NCBI RefSeq assembly: GCF_016735675.1 | Contig: NZ_JAERSG010000004.1 | Location: 62,001 to 126,000, forward strand | Length of the DNA stretch: 64,000 bases | Direction: 5' to 3' | Source: Nocardioides baculatus | GTDB taxonomy: Bacteria > Actinomycetota > Actinomycetes > Propionibacteriales > Nocardioidaceae | Shown here: piece by piece, positions 32,507 through 41,371 of the stretch | How the letters are laid out: every line of letters begins with the position of its first letter | Numbering within the stretch: position 1 is the first letter of the stretch | The notes under the pieces: model-generated | Databases searched by the model: none | What the model was told of the DNA's origin: nothing | Seen by the model: the letters and a program-made list of their open reading frames with translations, nothing else | Program-made: the position numbers and the translations under genes

Positions 32507-33523
32507 GTGACGTTTCGTACCCGCCGGATCCCGGTCGCGCTCGCCGCGACCCTCCTCACCGCCTCGACCCTGTCGGGCTGCGGCGTCTTCGGGTCGCCGG
32601 ACCTGGTGATCTACAACGCGCAGCACGAGCAGCTGCTCGACGAGATCATCCCGATGTTCGAGGAGGAGTCGGGCCTCGACGTCGAGCTGCGCAGCGGCAA
32701 GGACCTCGAGTTCGCCAACCAGATCGTCGAGGAGGGCACGGACTCCCCCGCCGACGTGTTCCTCACCGAGAACTCGCCCGCGATGAGCATCGTCGACAAC
32801 GCCGGCCTCTTCGCCGAGCTGCCCGAGTCCGCCACCGCGAGCATCCCGGAGCAGTACGTCCCGGCCGACCGGAAGTGGACCGGCTTCCTGGCCCGCTCGA
32901 CCGTCGCGATGTACAACACCGACTCGATGACCGAGGCCGACATGCCGGCCTCGATCATGGACTTCGCCGAGCCGGAGTGGAAGGGCCGCGTCGCCTTCTC
33001 CCCCACCGGTGCGGACTTCCAGGCCATCGTCTCCGCCGTCCTCGCGCTCGAGGGCGAGGAGGCCACCGCCGCGTGGCTGCAGGGCCTCAAGGACAACGGC
33101 GTCATCGTGCAGAACAACCTCGTCGTCATGCAGTCCGTCGACTCCGGCGAGGTCGACGCCGGGATCGCCTACAGCTACTACTGGTACCGCGACCGCCAGG
33201 AGAACGGCACCGACTCCGACAGCTCGGCGCTGCACTTCTTCGGCAACCAGGACCCCGGCGCGTTCCTCAGCGTCTCCGGCGCCGGCATCCTCGCCAGCAG
33301 CGAGCACCAGGCGGCGGCCGAGGAGTTCGTCACCTGGCTCACCGGCACCGAGGCGCAGCAGGCGATGGCGGAGTCGTACGCCCTCGAGTACCCGCTCAAC
33401 CCCGACGCCGCGCTCAACCCGGACGTGAAGCCGTTCGACGAGCTCGAACCGCCGGAGGTCGACGTCGCCAGCCTCAACGGACCCCAGGTCACCGACCTGA
33501 TGACCGCGGCAGGGCTGCTCTGA
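32507..33523 (+). CDS. fbpA: Fe(III) ABC transporter substrate-binding lipoprotein
   Basis: A 338-residue lipoprotein. The signal peptide ends LTASTLSGC, a standard lipobox, followed by GVFGSPDLVIYNAQHEQLLDEIIPMFEEESGLDVELRSG. The tyrosine pair in GIAYSYYWYRD (about residues 220-230) corresponds to the iron-coordinating Tyr residues of FbpA/FutA-type ferric-binding proteins. ADVFLTENSPAMSIVDNAGLFAEL and FSPTGADFQAIVSAV are also family segments. It captures ferric iron outside the membrane for the downstream permease and ATPase. GAAGGA lies 9 nt before the GTG start. The iron box upstream suggests repression when iron is plentiful. Confidence 0.93.
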   Translation: MTFRTRRIPVALAATLLTASTLSGCGVFGSPDLVIYNAQHEQLLDEIIPMFEEESGLDVELRSGKDLEFANQIVEEGTDSPADVFLTENSPAMSIVDNAGLFAELPESATASIPEQYVPADRKWTGFLARSTVAMYNTDSMTEADMPASIMDFAEPEWKGRVAFSPTGADFQAIVSAVLALEGEEATAAWLQGLKDNGVIVQNNLVVMQSVDSGEVDAGIAYSYYWYRDRQENGTDSDSSALHFFGNQDPGAFLSVSGAGILASSEHQAAAEEFVTWLTGTEAQQAMAESYALEYPLNPDAALNPDVKPFDELEPPEVDVASLNGPQVTDLMTAAGLL

Positions 33524-35103
33524 CCACGACCGGCCTCGGGACGAGGGCCACCACTTCGATCGTCACAGGCCGACGTACGCCGCCCCTGCTGCTCGCGGCC
33601 GGGGCGGTCGTCGCCCTCCTGGCGCTGGTGCCGCTGGCCTATGTCGCGACCTACGTCGTCGTGATCGGACCGGTCGAGCTGTGGCAGCTCGTCGTGCGAC
33701 CGCGCATCGTCGAGCTGCTGCGCAACACCGTCACCCTGGCCGCGGCGTGCATGGCGGCGACCGCCGTGCTCGGCGTCGCGCTCGCCTTCCTCGTCGAGCG
33801 CACCGACCTGCCGGGCCGCCGGGCCTGGCACGGCCTGCTGGTGGCACCGCTCGCCGTCCCGGCCTTCGTCAACGGCTACGCGTGGGTCTCGCTCGACCGC
33901 AGCGTGCACGGCTTCGCCGGCGCCTTCGGCGTGGTGACGCTGTCCTACTACCCGCTGGTCTACCTTCCCGTCGTCGCGATGCTGCGGCGCCTCGACCCGG
34001 CGCTCGAGGAGTCGGCCTGGTCGCTCGGCCACTCCCGTGCGCGCACGTTCCGCACCGTCCTCCTGCCCCAGCTGCGGCCCGCCCTCCTCGGTGGCGCCCT
34101 GCTGGTGGGCCTGCACCTGCTGGCCGAGTTCGGCGCGCTGTCGCTACTGCGCTTCCCGACCTTCACGACCGCGATCTACGACCAGTACGGCTCGACCTTC
34201 AACGGCGCCGCGGCCACCGCGGTGGCCGGCGTGCTGGTCCTGCTGTGCCTCGTGCTGCTGCTGGCCGACCTGCGGCTGCGCGGCGACCGGCGCTACGCCC
34301 GGGTGGGTCGGGGCGCCGCGCGCAACGTCGTGCCCCTCGCCCTCGGCCCGTGGCGCGCACCCGCGCTCGCCGCCGTCGGCGCGGTCGTCGCCCTCGCCGT
34401 CGGGGTCCCGGCGTTCTCGCTCGTCCGGTGGCTCGCGATCGGCACCTCGACACAGTTCCCGGTGGCCGAGCTGACCGAGGCACTGGTCGCCACCGTCGTG
34501 CTCGCGCTGGCGGGCGCGGTCGTGACCACGCTGGCCGCGATCCCCGTCGTGTGGCTGGCCGTACGCCACCGCGGGCGGCTGTCCACGCTGATCGAGCGCA
34601 GCACCTACGTCGCCAACGCGCTGCCCGGCATCGTCGTCGGCCTGGCCCTCGTGGTGGCGTCGCTGCGGCTGGTGCCGGTCGTCTACCAGACCGCGACCCT
34701 CCTCGTGGCGGCGTACGCCATCCTCTTCCTGCCGCGGGCCGTGGTGACCGTGCGTGCCGGGCTGGAGCAGGCGCCGGTGGTGCTCGACGAGGTCGCGCAG
34801 AGCCTCGGCGTGGGGCCGCTCGCCACCGCCCGCCGGGTCACCCTGCCGCTGATCGCCCCCAGCCTCGGGGCCGGTGCCGCCCTGGTCTTCCTCGCGATCT
34901 CGACCGAGCTGACCGCGACCCTGATGCTCTCCCCGATCGGCACCCGCACGCTGGCCACCGAGTTCTGGTCGGCGTCCTCGGAGCTCCGCTACGGCGCCGC
35001 CGCGCCCTACGCCCTGCTGCTGGTGCTCGTCTCCATCCCCGCGACGGTGCTGCTGATGCGCACCGACAGCCCCGCCGCCCAGACCGAGCAGGTGCCTGCA
35101 TGA
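33520..35103 (+). CDS. fbpB: Fe(III) ABC transporter permease, two fused membrane domains
   Basis: A 527-residue permease of about twelve helices with two binding-protein-dependent transport domains. The EAA loops are EESAWSLGHSRARTFRTVLLPQLRP and DEVAQSLGVGPLATARRVTLPLIAP. The first helix begins near PPLLLAAGAVVALLALVPLAYVATYVVV. No ATG, GTG or TTG stands at a sensible place. The frame is open from the CTG at 33520, which overlaps the fbpA stop as CTGA and has GCAGGG 5 nt upstream. The next in-frame GTG would remove half of the first helix. I therefore infer a CTG start. The stop overlaps a micro-ORF (ATGA). Confidence 0.88.
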   Translation: MTTTGLGTRATTSIVTGRRTPPLLLAAGAVVALLALVPLAYVATYVVVIGPVELWQLVVRPRIVELLRNTVTLAAACMAATAVLGVALAFLVERTDLPGRRAWHGLLVAPLAVPAFVNGYAWVSLDRSVHGFAGAFGVVTLSYYPLVYLPVVAMLRRLDPALEESAWSLGHSRARTFRTVLLPQLRPALLGGALLVGLHLLAEFGALSLLRFPTFTTAIYDQYGSTFNGAAATAVAGVLVLLCLVLLLADLRLRGDRRYARVGRGAARNVVPLALGPWRAPALAAVGAVVALAVGVPAFSLVRWLAIGTSTQFPVAELTEALVATVVLALAGAVVTTLAAIPVVWLAVRHRGRLSTLIERSTYVANALPGIVVGLALVVASLRLVPVVYQTATLLVAAYAILFLPRAVVTVRAGLEQAPVVLDEVAQSLGVGPLATARRVTLPLIAPSLGAGAALVFLAISTELTATLMLSPIGTRTLATEFWSASSELRYGAAAPYALLLVLVSIPATVLLMRTDSPAAQTEQVPA

Positions 35104-35168
35104 ACACCCCACGACGTTCTTCTCCTCCGCTTCGCTCCCCCGAACAACACCGCGGGGACCCCGCATGA
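35100..35168 (+). CDS. 22-codon micro-ORF bridging permease and ATPase genes
   Basis: MNTPRRSSPPLRSPEQHRGD plus two residues. Its ATG overlaps the permease stop (ATGA at 35100-35103), and its own TGA (35166-35168) overlaps the ATPase ATG (35165-35167). The peptide is Arg/Pro/Ser-rich with no recognisable domain. The likely role is to carry ribosomes across the 61-bp gap and couple translation, but it may also be coincidental. Confidence 0.35.
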   Translation: MNTPRRSSPPLRSPEQHRGDPA

Positions 35169-36214
35169 GCTCGCTGACCGTCACCGGGGTCACCAAGTCC
35201 TTCGGCGCCACCCGCGCCGTCGACGACGTGACGCTCCACGTCCGGCACGGCTCGTTCACGACCGTCCTCGGGCCGTCGGGCTGCGGCAAGACCACCCTGC
35301 TCCGGCTCATCGCCGGCTTCCTCGTGCCGGAGTCGGGCAGCATCGCCTTCGGCGACACCGTCGTGGCCGGCGACGGCACCCGCCCGATGCCACCGCAGAC
35401 GCGGCGCGTCGGCTACGTCCCGCAGGAGGGCGCGCTCTTCCCGCACCTCGACGTCGCCGCCAACATCGCGTTCGGGCTCGAGAAGAGCGCGCGCGGCTCC
35501 GACCGGACCGACGACCGGGTGGCGGAGATGCTCGACCTCGTCGAGCTGCCCGCCGACTTCCGCCACCGCCGACCCGACGAGCTCTCCGGCGGTCAGCAGC
35601 AGCGGGTGGCGCTGGCGCGCTCGCTCGCCCCCCAGCCGGCACTCGTGCTGCTCGACGAGCCGTTCTCCTCCCTCGACGCCAGCCTGCGCGGCAGCACGTC
35701 GCGGGCCGTACGCCGTGCCCTCGAGGCCAGCAACACCACGGCCGTGCTCGTCACCCACGACCAAAACGAGGCCCTGTCCCTGGCCGACGAGGTCGCCGTG
35801 ATGCGCGCCGGCCGGCTCGTCCAGTCGGCCACCCCGAGCCAGGTCTACCTCTCGCCGAGCGACCCCGAGGTCGCCGAGTTCGTCGGCCGCGCGGTCGTCC
35901 TGCCGGGCACCGCGTCCCGGGCGCGCGCGACCTGTGCGCTCGGAGAGGTCGTGCTGACCGAGCCCGCCGAGGGCGAGGTCGCGCTGATGATCCGGCCCGA
36001 GCAGGTCTACGTCGACCTGACGCACGACGACGGCGTCCGCGGCGCGGTCGAGGAGGTCAGCTACTACGGCCACGACTGCGCCGTGCAGGTGCGCCTCGAC
36101 GACGGCACCTCGGTGCTGTCGCGGATGTCCGGCGTCCGCCACCCGAGCCCCGGTGACATCGTCCACCTGCGCGTGACCGGACTGGTCCGCGCCTACCGGC
36201 CGGCGGCGCCGTGA
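35165..36214 (+). CDS. fbpC: Fe(III) ABC transporter ATP-binding protein
   Basis: A 349-residue ATPase. Walker A is VLGPSGCGKTTLLRLIAGF, the signature is LSGGQQQRVALARSLAPQP, Walker B is ALVLLDEPFSSLDASLR, and the switch His is in VTHDQNEALSLADE. A TOBE-like regulatory domain occupies the last 100 residues (GEVALMIRPEQVYVDLTHDDGVRGAVEEVSYYGHDCAVQV). It powers ferric import with FbpA and FbpB. Its end overlaps the A-PCP-acyltransferase gene by GTGA, so that large protein is coupled to the iron transporter. Confidence 0.94.
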   Translation: MSSLTVTGVTKSFGATRAVDDVTLHVRHGSFTTVLGPSGCGKTTLLRLIAGFLVPESGSIAFGDTVVAGDGTRPMPPQTRRVGYVPQEGALFPHLDVAANIAFGLEKSARGSDRTDDRVAEMLDLVELPADFRHRRPDELSGGQQQRVALARSLAPQPALVLLDEPFSSLDASLRGSTSRAVRRALEASNTTAVLVTHDQNEALSLADEVAVMRAGRLVQSATPSQVYLSPSDPEVAEFVGRAVVLPGTASRARATCALGEVVLTEPAEGEVALMIRPEQVYVDLTHDDGVRGAVEEVSYYGHDCAVQVRLDDGTSVLSRMSGVRHPSPGDIVHLRVTGLVRAYRPAAP

Positions 36215-38736
36215 CCCTCACGCCGCACCGCACCACCCGCACCACGCCCGTCCTCGACCACGCCCGGTTCGGCGACGCACCCGCGGTGCTCGCCGGCGAC
36301 CTGACGCTCAGCCACGCCGCGCTCGACCGCCTCGTCGCCGATCGCGCCCGTGCGTGGGGACCCGAGCGACGGCTGGTGCTCGTCGAGGCGGCCAACGACC
36401 TCGACTCGGTCGTCGCCTACCTCGCCGCCCTCCAGCACGGCCACGTCGCCCTCGTCGTGCCCGACGGCCGCGCCGCCCAGCGCCATGCGCTCGTCACCGC
36501 CTACGACCCGGACATCGTGTGCCTCGCCGACGAGCCCGACGACGTACGCCGGCCGGCGAGCGCGCACGACCTCCACCCCGACCTCGCGCTCCTGCTCAGC
36601 ACCTCCGGGACCACCGGGTCGCCCAAGCTCGTCCGGCTCTCGCACGACAACGTCGCCAGCAACGCCGCGGCGATCGCCGACTACCTCGCGCTGACGCCCG
36701 CCGACCGCGCGATCACCGCGCTGCCGCTGCACTACTGCTACGGCCTGTCGGTCCTCCACTCGCACCTCGTCGCGGGCGCGAGCGTCGTGCTGACCGGGCT
36801 CAGTGTCGTCGACGAGTGCTTCTGGGACCTCCTCGCCCGCGTCGGCGCGACCACGCTGGCCGGGGTCCCGCACACCTTCGACCTGCTCGCCGCCAGCGGC
36901 TTCGAGGCGCGCGACCTGCCCACACTTCGCCAGGTGACCCAGGCCGGCGGCCGCCTCGACCCCGACGCCGTACGCCGCTGGAGCCGCTTCGGCCGCGACC
37001 ACGGCTGGGACCTCGTCGTGATGTACGGCGCCACCGAGGCGACCGCGCGGATGGCCTACCTCCCGCCGCACCTCACCACAGACCACCCCGCCGCGATCGG
37101 TGTAGCCATTCCGGGGGGACGGCTACGCCTCGACGAGGGTGTGGACGGAAGGGCCGGAGTGGGCGAGCTCGTCTACTCCGGCCCCAACGTCATGCTCGGC
37201 TACGCCGACTCCCCCGCGGACCTCGGCCGGGCACGCGACGTCGACGAGCTGCGGACCGGCGACCTCGCCCGTGAGGTCGACGGGCTGTTCGAGGTCGTCG
37301 GCCGGATCGCCCGGCGCGGCAAGGTCTTCGGCCTGCGCCTCGACCTCGACGACCTCGAGCGTCGCCTCCAGGCTGAGGTCGACCCGCGGGCTCGCGTCGT
37401 CGCGACCGATCGCCACGTCCACGTCTTCCTCACCTCCGGTCGCGGCAGCGCCGCGGCCCACGCCCTCACGACCGGCCACTGCGGCGTGCCCGACCACGCT
37501 GTGCGGGTGACTGTCCTCCCGCAGGTGCCGCTCACCGCCAACGGCAAGGTCGACTACGCCGGGTTGGGCGCCCTGGCCCGGCAGGCCGAGGAGCCGTCGG
37601 CCGCCGTCGACAGCTCCGTGCGTGCGGCCTACGTCCGGGTGCTCGGGCGCCCCGACGCCCGCGACTCCGACTCCTTCGTCGACCTCGGCGGCGACTCGCT
37701 GTCCTACGTCGAGCTCGCCACCCGGCTCGGTGAGGCGCTCGGCGGCGCGCTGCCCGCCGGCTGGCACACCCGCAGCATCGGCGAGCTCGAGCGGCTCGCG
37801 GCCACGGACGGCACGACCACGGTCGAGCCGGGCCGCTGGGCGCGCCTCGACACGACGGTCGCCCTGCGCGCGCTCGCGATCCTCTTCGTCGTCGCCAGCC
37901 ACGTCGACCTGATCGCGCTCGAGGGCGGCGCCCACCTGCTGCTCGCCCTGGCCGGCTTCAACTTCGCGCGCTTCCAGCTCTCCGCGGCGGGTGACGCCCG
38001 TACGCGCCTGCGCCACGGCCTCTCCGGACTGGCCCAGCTCCTCGTCCCGTCCATGCTCTGGGTCGGTGCCGTCGCGCTCGTGCTCGGCAGCTACGACCTG
38101 ACCACGGCGCTGTTCGTCCGCGAGTTCCTCAACAGCTCCGAGTGGGACGACCAGTGGCAGCTGTGGTTCCTCGAGTCGCTCGTGTGGATCACGGCGGCGG
38201 CCCTCGCGCTCACCTGCCTGCCACGCCTGCACGACCTGGAACGTCGTACGCCGTTCCGCTTCGCGCTCGTGCTGCTCGCCGTCACCGCCGCGGCCCGCTT
38301 CGCCGACGTCGGCTGGCGCGCCGGTCCCACCCAGCGCTACACGACCCTCGTGGTCGCCTTCGTCTTCGTGCTCGGCTGGCTCGGCGCCCGCGCCGACACG
38401 ACGCGTCGACGCGTGATCGTCTCGGTCCTCGCCGCCGCGCTGCTCGTCGGCTTCTTCGGGCAGGTGCACCGCGAGGCGATCGTGCTCGGTGGATTCCTGG
38501 CGATGCTGTGGCTGCCGCACGTCTCCGTGCCGGCGTGGGTGGCCCGCGCCGCCGGCGTGCTCGCCGGAGCCAGCCTGTTCATCTACCTCACGCACTGGCA
38601 GGTCTACCCGGCGCTCGAGGACGCGGGCCACCAGTGGCTGGCGCTCGCGGCCTCGCTCGTCGTCGGCATCGCCTACGGACGTGTCGTACGTCCCTTGCAC
38701 AAGGCTGTCGGTCGCGCCGTGCTCGGCGCGCGGTAG
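36211..38736 (+). CDS. Adenylation-carrier-acyltransferase-3 fusion protein in the iron operon
   Basis: An 841-residue fusion. Residues 10-455 are an AMP-binding adenylation domain with motif A3 [10 protein letters not shown] (130-139), YGATE (272-276), TGDL with Asp351, [20 protein letters not shown] and the catalytic Lys446 in ANGKVDY. A phosphopantetheine carrier follows with DLGGDSL, Ser496. From about residue 553 there are about ten transmembrane helices with acyltransferase-3 features: [14 protein letters not shown] containing His564, [13 protein letters not shown], and [13 protein letters not shown] near the end. No condensation or thioesterase domain is present. The layout suggests activation of an acyl or aminoacyl group, loading on the carrier and transfer at the membrane. 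The GTG start overlaps the fbpC stop. Substrate and acceptor are unknown. Confidence 0.88.
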   Translation: MTLTPHRTTRTTPVLDHARFGDAPAVLAGDLTLSHAALDRLVADRARAWGPERRLVLVEAANDLDSVVAYLAALQHGHVALVVPDGRAAQRHALVTAYDPDIVCLADEPDDVRRPASAHDLHPDLALLLSTSGTTGSPKLVRLSHDNVASNAAAIADYLALTPADRAITALPLHYCYGLSVLHSHLVAGASVVLTGLSVVDECFWDLLARVGATTLAGVPHTFDLLAASGFEARDLPTLRQVTQAGGRLDPDAVRRWSRFGRDHGWDLVVMYGATEATARMAYLPPHLTTDHPAAIGVAIPGGRLRLDEGVDGRAGVGELVYSGPNVMLGYADSPADLGRARDVDELRTGDLAREVDGLFEVVGRIARRGKVFGLRLDLDDLERRLQAEVDPRARVVATDRHVHVFLTSGRGSAAAHALTTGHCGVPDHAVRVTVLPQVPLTANGKVDYAGLGALARQAEEPSAAVDSSVRAAYVRVLGRPDARDSDSFVDLGGDSLSYVELATRLGEALGGALPAGWHTRSIGELERLAATDGTTTVEPGRWARLDTTVALRALAILFVVASHVDLIALEGGAHLLLALAGFNFARFQLSAAGDARTRLRHGLSGLAQLLVPSMLWVGAVALVLGSYDLTTALFVREFLNSSEWDDQWQLWFLESLVWITAAALALTCLPRLHDLERRTPFRFALVLLAVTAAARFADVGWRAGPTQRYTTLVVAFVFVLGWLGARADTTRRRVIVSVLAAALLVGFFGQVHREAIVLGGFLAMLWLPHVSVPAWVARAAGVLAGASLFIYLTHWQVYPALEDAGHQWLALAASLVVGIAYGRVVRPLHKAVGRAVLGAR

Positions 38737-38801
38737 CCTGCCGAGCGGTGCTTTTCCCGGCCAGCGCACATGGCCACCCTCGCCCGACCCAGGAGTCCCG
38801 C

Positions 38802-40589
38802 GTGAGCTTGAAGAAGGTCCTGATCGCCAACCGTGGCGAGATCGCCGTCCGCGTCATCCGTGCCTGCAAGGACGCCGGCATCGGCTCCGTGGCGGTCTAC
38901 GCCGAGCCCGACCGCGACGCGCTCTTCGTCCGGCTCGCCGACGAGGCGCACTCGCTGGGTGGCGCGACGCCGGCCGACTCCTACCTCGACATCGCCAAGA
39001 TCATCAAGGTCGCCACCGACACCGGCGCCGACTCGGTGCACCCCGGCTACGGCTTCCTCGCCGAGAACGCCGACTTCGCCCAGGCCGTCATCGACGCCGG
39101 GCTGATCTGGATCGGTCCCCCGCCCGCCGCCATCGAGGCCCTCGGCGACAAGGCCAAGGCCAAGCACATCGCCGACAAGGCCAACGCACCGCTGGCCCCG
39201 GGCACCAAGGACCCGGTCAAGGATGCCGACGAGGTCGTCGCGTTCGCCGAGGCCAACGGCCTCCCGGTCGCGATCAAGGCCGTCTTCGGCGGCGGCGGGC
39301 GCGGCCTCAAGGTCGCCCGCACGATCGAGGAGATCCCCGACGCCTACGAGTCCGCGGTCCGCGAGGCGGTGACCGCCTTCGGCCGCGGCGAGTGCCTGGT
39401 CGAGAAGTTCCTCGACAAGCCGCGCCACGTCGAGACCCAGTGCCTCGCCGACCAGCACGGCAACGTCGTCGTGGTGAGCACCCGCGACTGCTCGCTCCAG
39501 CGCCGCAACCAGAAGCTCGTCGAGGAGGCGCCCGCGCCGTTCCTGAGCCAGGAGCAGCTCGACGAGCTCTACGAGTCGTCCAAGCGGATCCTCACCGAGG
39601 CCGGCTACTACGGCGCCGGCACGTGTGAGTTCCTCGTCGCCCAGGACGGCACGATCTCGTTCCTCGAGGTCAACACCCGCCTGCAGGTCGAGCACTGCGT
39701 CTCCGAGGAGGTCACCGGCATCGACCTGGTCCGCGAGATGTTCCGCATCGCCGCCGGCGAGGAGCTCGGCTACGGCGACCCGGAGATCCGCGGCCACTCC
39801 ATCGAGTACCGCATCAACGCCGAGGACGGCGGGCGCAACTTCATGCCCGCGCCCGGCACGCTCTCCGCGTGGGCACCGCCCAGTGGTCCCGGCGTACGAC
39901 TCGACGGGGGCTACGAGAACGGCGAGACCATCCCCGGCTCGTTCGACTCCCTCATCGCCAAGCTCATCGTCACCGGTACGACCCGCACGCAGGCGCTCGA
40001 GCGCTCCCGCCGCGCCCTCGACGAGTTCGTCGTCGACGGCATGCCGACGGTCATCCCGTTCCACCGCGCGGTCGTCTCCGACCCGGCCTACGTCGGTCCG
40101 TCCAACCCGTCCGGCGAGGGCGAGTTCACCGTCTACACGCAGTGGATCGAGACCGAGTTCAACAACCAGATCGAGCCCTACTCGGGTGACTCCGCGGAGG
40201 CCGAGGAGGCCGGCGAGCGGCAGAAGGTCACCGTCGAGGTCGGCGGCAAGCGCCTCGAGGTCGTCCTCCCGGCCGGGCTCGGCGGACTCCCCATCGGGGG
40301 AGCCGGCGGCACCGGGGGCGGCGCGAAGAAGGCCGGCAAGCGCTCCGCCAAGAAGGCCGGGGCCGCGGCCTCGGGCGACGCCGTCACCTCGCCCATGCAG
40401 GGCACCATCGTCAAGGTCTCCGTCGAGGAGGGCGCCGAGGTCGCCGAGGGCGACGTTATCGTCGTCATGGAGGCGATGAAGATGGAGCAGCCCCTCAAGG
40501 CCCACAAGGCCGGCACCGTCACCGGCCTCCAGGCCGAGGTCGGCGCCACCGTCACCAACGGTGCCGTGATCTGCGAGATCAAGGACTGA
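38802..40589 (+). CDS. accA3: Acyl-CoA carboxylase alpha subunit (biotin carboxylase + BCCP)
   Basis: A 595-residue biotin carboxylase/carrier. [34 protein letters not shown] and [22 protein letters not shown] begin the carboxylase, [17 protein letters not shown] is the ATP-grasp loop, and [24 protein letters not shown] the catalytic region. An Ala/Lys/Gly-rich linker precedes the carrier domain, whose biotin Lys560 is in [17 protein letters not shown] lies 6 nt before the GTG start. The 65 bp upstream show no clear operator. It should pair with AccD5 and AccE and be biotinylated by BirA. Two hairpins follow the stop. Confidence 0.96.
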   Translation: MSLKKVLIANRGEIAVRVIRACKDAGIGSVAVYAEPDRDALFVRLADEAHSLGGATPADSYLDIAKIIKVATDTGADSVHPGYGFLAENADFAQAVIDAGLIWIGPPPAAIEALGDKAKAKHIADKANAPLAPGTKDPVKDADEVVAFAEANGLPVAIKAVFGGGGRGLKVARTIEEIPDAYESAVREAVTAFGRGECLVEKFLDKPRHVETQCLADQHGNVVVVSTRDCSLQRRNQKLVEEAPAPFLSQEQLDELYESSKRILTEAGYYGAGTCEFLVAQDGTISFLEVNTRLQVEHCVSEEVTGIDLVREMFRIAAGEELGYGDPEIRGHSIEYRINAEDGGRNFMPAPGTLSAWAPPSGPGVRLDGGYENGETIPGSFDSLIAKLIVTGTTRTQALERSRRALDEFVVDGMPTVIPFHRAVVSDPAYVGPSNPSGEGEFTVYTQWIETEFNNQIEPYSGDSAEAEEAGERQKVTVEVGGKRLEVVLPAGLGGLPIGGAGGTGGGAKKAGKRSAKKAGAAASGDAVTSPMQGTIVKVSVEEGAEVAEGDVIVVMEAMKMEQPLKAHKAGTVTGLQAEVGATVTNGAVICEIKD

Positions 40590-40606
40590 GCGTCCCGCCG
40601 GCGTCG

Positions 40607-40667
40607 GAGTCCCCACACGTGCGGGGACTCTGACACTCGGAGGCCTTTGCAACCCCCTCCAAGTGTC
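40607..40667 (+). terminator. Tandem hairpins downstream of accA3
   Basis: GAGTCCCC (40607-40614) pairs perfectly with GGGGACTC (40623-40630) around an 8-nt loop. Right after, GACACTCGGAGG (40632-40643) pairs with CCTCCAAGTGTC (40656-40667), 11 of 12 positions. The second right arm is partly repeated just downstream as CCCTCCAAGTCCGAC. They probably end accA3 transcription. Confidence 0.65.
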
Positions 40668-40741
40668 CGACTCACCCTCCAAGTCCGACATCACAGCCCG
40701 CATAGATAGCGAGCGATCACTTTTTATGTGAGACTCCCGGG

Positions 40742-41371
40742 GTGTCCGCCACCCCGACCCCGCGCCGTACGCAGGCCGAGCGTCGCGCGGGCACGATCAC
40801 GTCGCTCCTCGACGCGACCGTCGGCTGCCTCGCCGAGCGGGGGTACGCCGCCACGTCGACCGCCGCGGTCTGCGCGGAGGCAGGCGTCAGCCAGGGGGCG
40901 CTGTTCCGGCACTTCCCGACCCGCCAGGCGCTGCTGGTCGCCACGGCCGAGCATGTGGCGACCCGCAACGTCGAGGCGTTCCGCACGACCGTCGGCGCGG
41001 ACGTGGACAGCGTGGACGCCGTGGTCGCCGTGCTGGCCCGACTCCGCGAGGTGGTCCTCTCCCCCGCCAACCAGACCTGGCGCGAGCTGCTCGTGGCTGC
41101 CCGGGCGGATGCCGACCTCCGAGCTGCACTCCTCCCCGCCCGCGAGTCGCTGCAGGCGCAGATGCTCGACGCGGCCTCCGACCTCTGGGCCGAGCGCCTG
41201 CCCGCCGATGACCTGGCCGCCGTGCTGAGCATCGTGGTCAACATGCTCGACGGTCTGGCGTTCTCGGCCCTCGACCCCGACCCGACGGCCGCCCCCGGCC
41301 GCACCGTCGAGCGCGCGCTGCGCCTGCTCGCCGAGATGATCGTCAGCCACTACCCGCAGGAGCAGCCATGA
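40742..41371 (+). CDS. TetR-family transcriptional regulator
   Basis: A 209-residue TetR. The DNA-binding domain is RRAGTITSLLDATVGCLAERGYAATSTAAVCAEAGVSQGALFRHFPTRQALLVATAEHV. The C-terminal helices form the ligand pocket and dimer face. The GTG start has GAGACT 6 nt before it, a weak leaderless -10. The region upstream (about 40700-40730) contains ATAGCGAGCGATCACT, which is only weakly symmetric and cannot be called an operator with confidence. The stop overlaps the next gene by ATGA, so it is cotranscribed with the flavin dehydrogenase it probably regulates. Confidence 0.92.
   Translation: MSATPTPRRTQAERRAGTITSLLDATVGCLAERGYAATSTAAVCAEAGVSQGALFRHFPTRQALLVATAEHVATRNVEAFRTTVGADVDSVDAVVAVLARLREVVLSPANQTWRELLVAARADADLRAALLPARESLQAQMLDAASDLWAERLPADDLAAVLSIVVNMLDGLAFSALDPDPTAAPGRTVERALRLLAEMIVSHYPQEQP

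Noticed and set aside
40700..40741. TetR operator before the gene at 40742
   Set aside because: ATAGCGAGCGATCACT has only about four matching positions between half-sites, too weak to claim.
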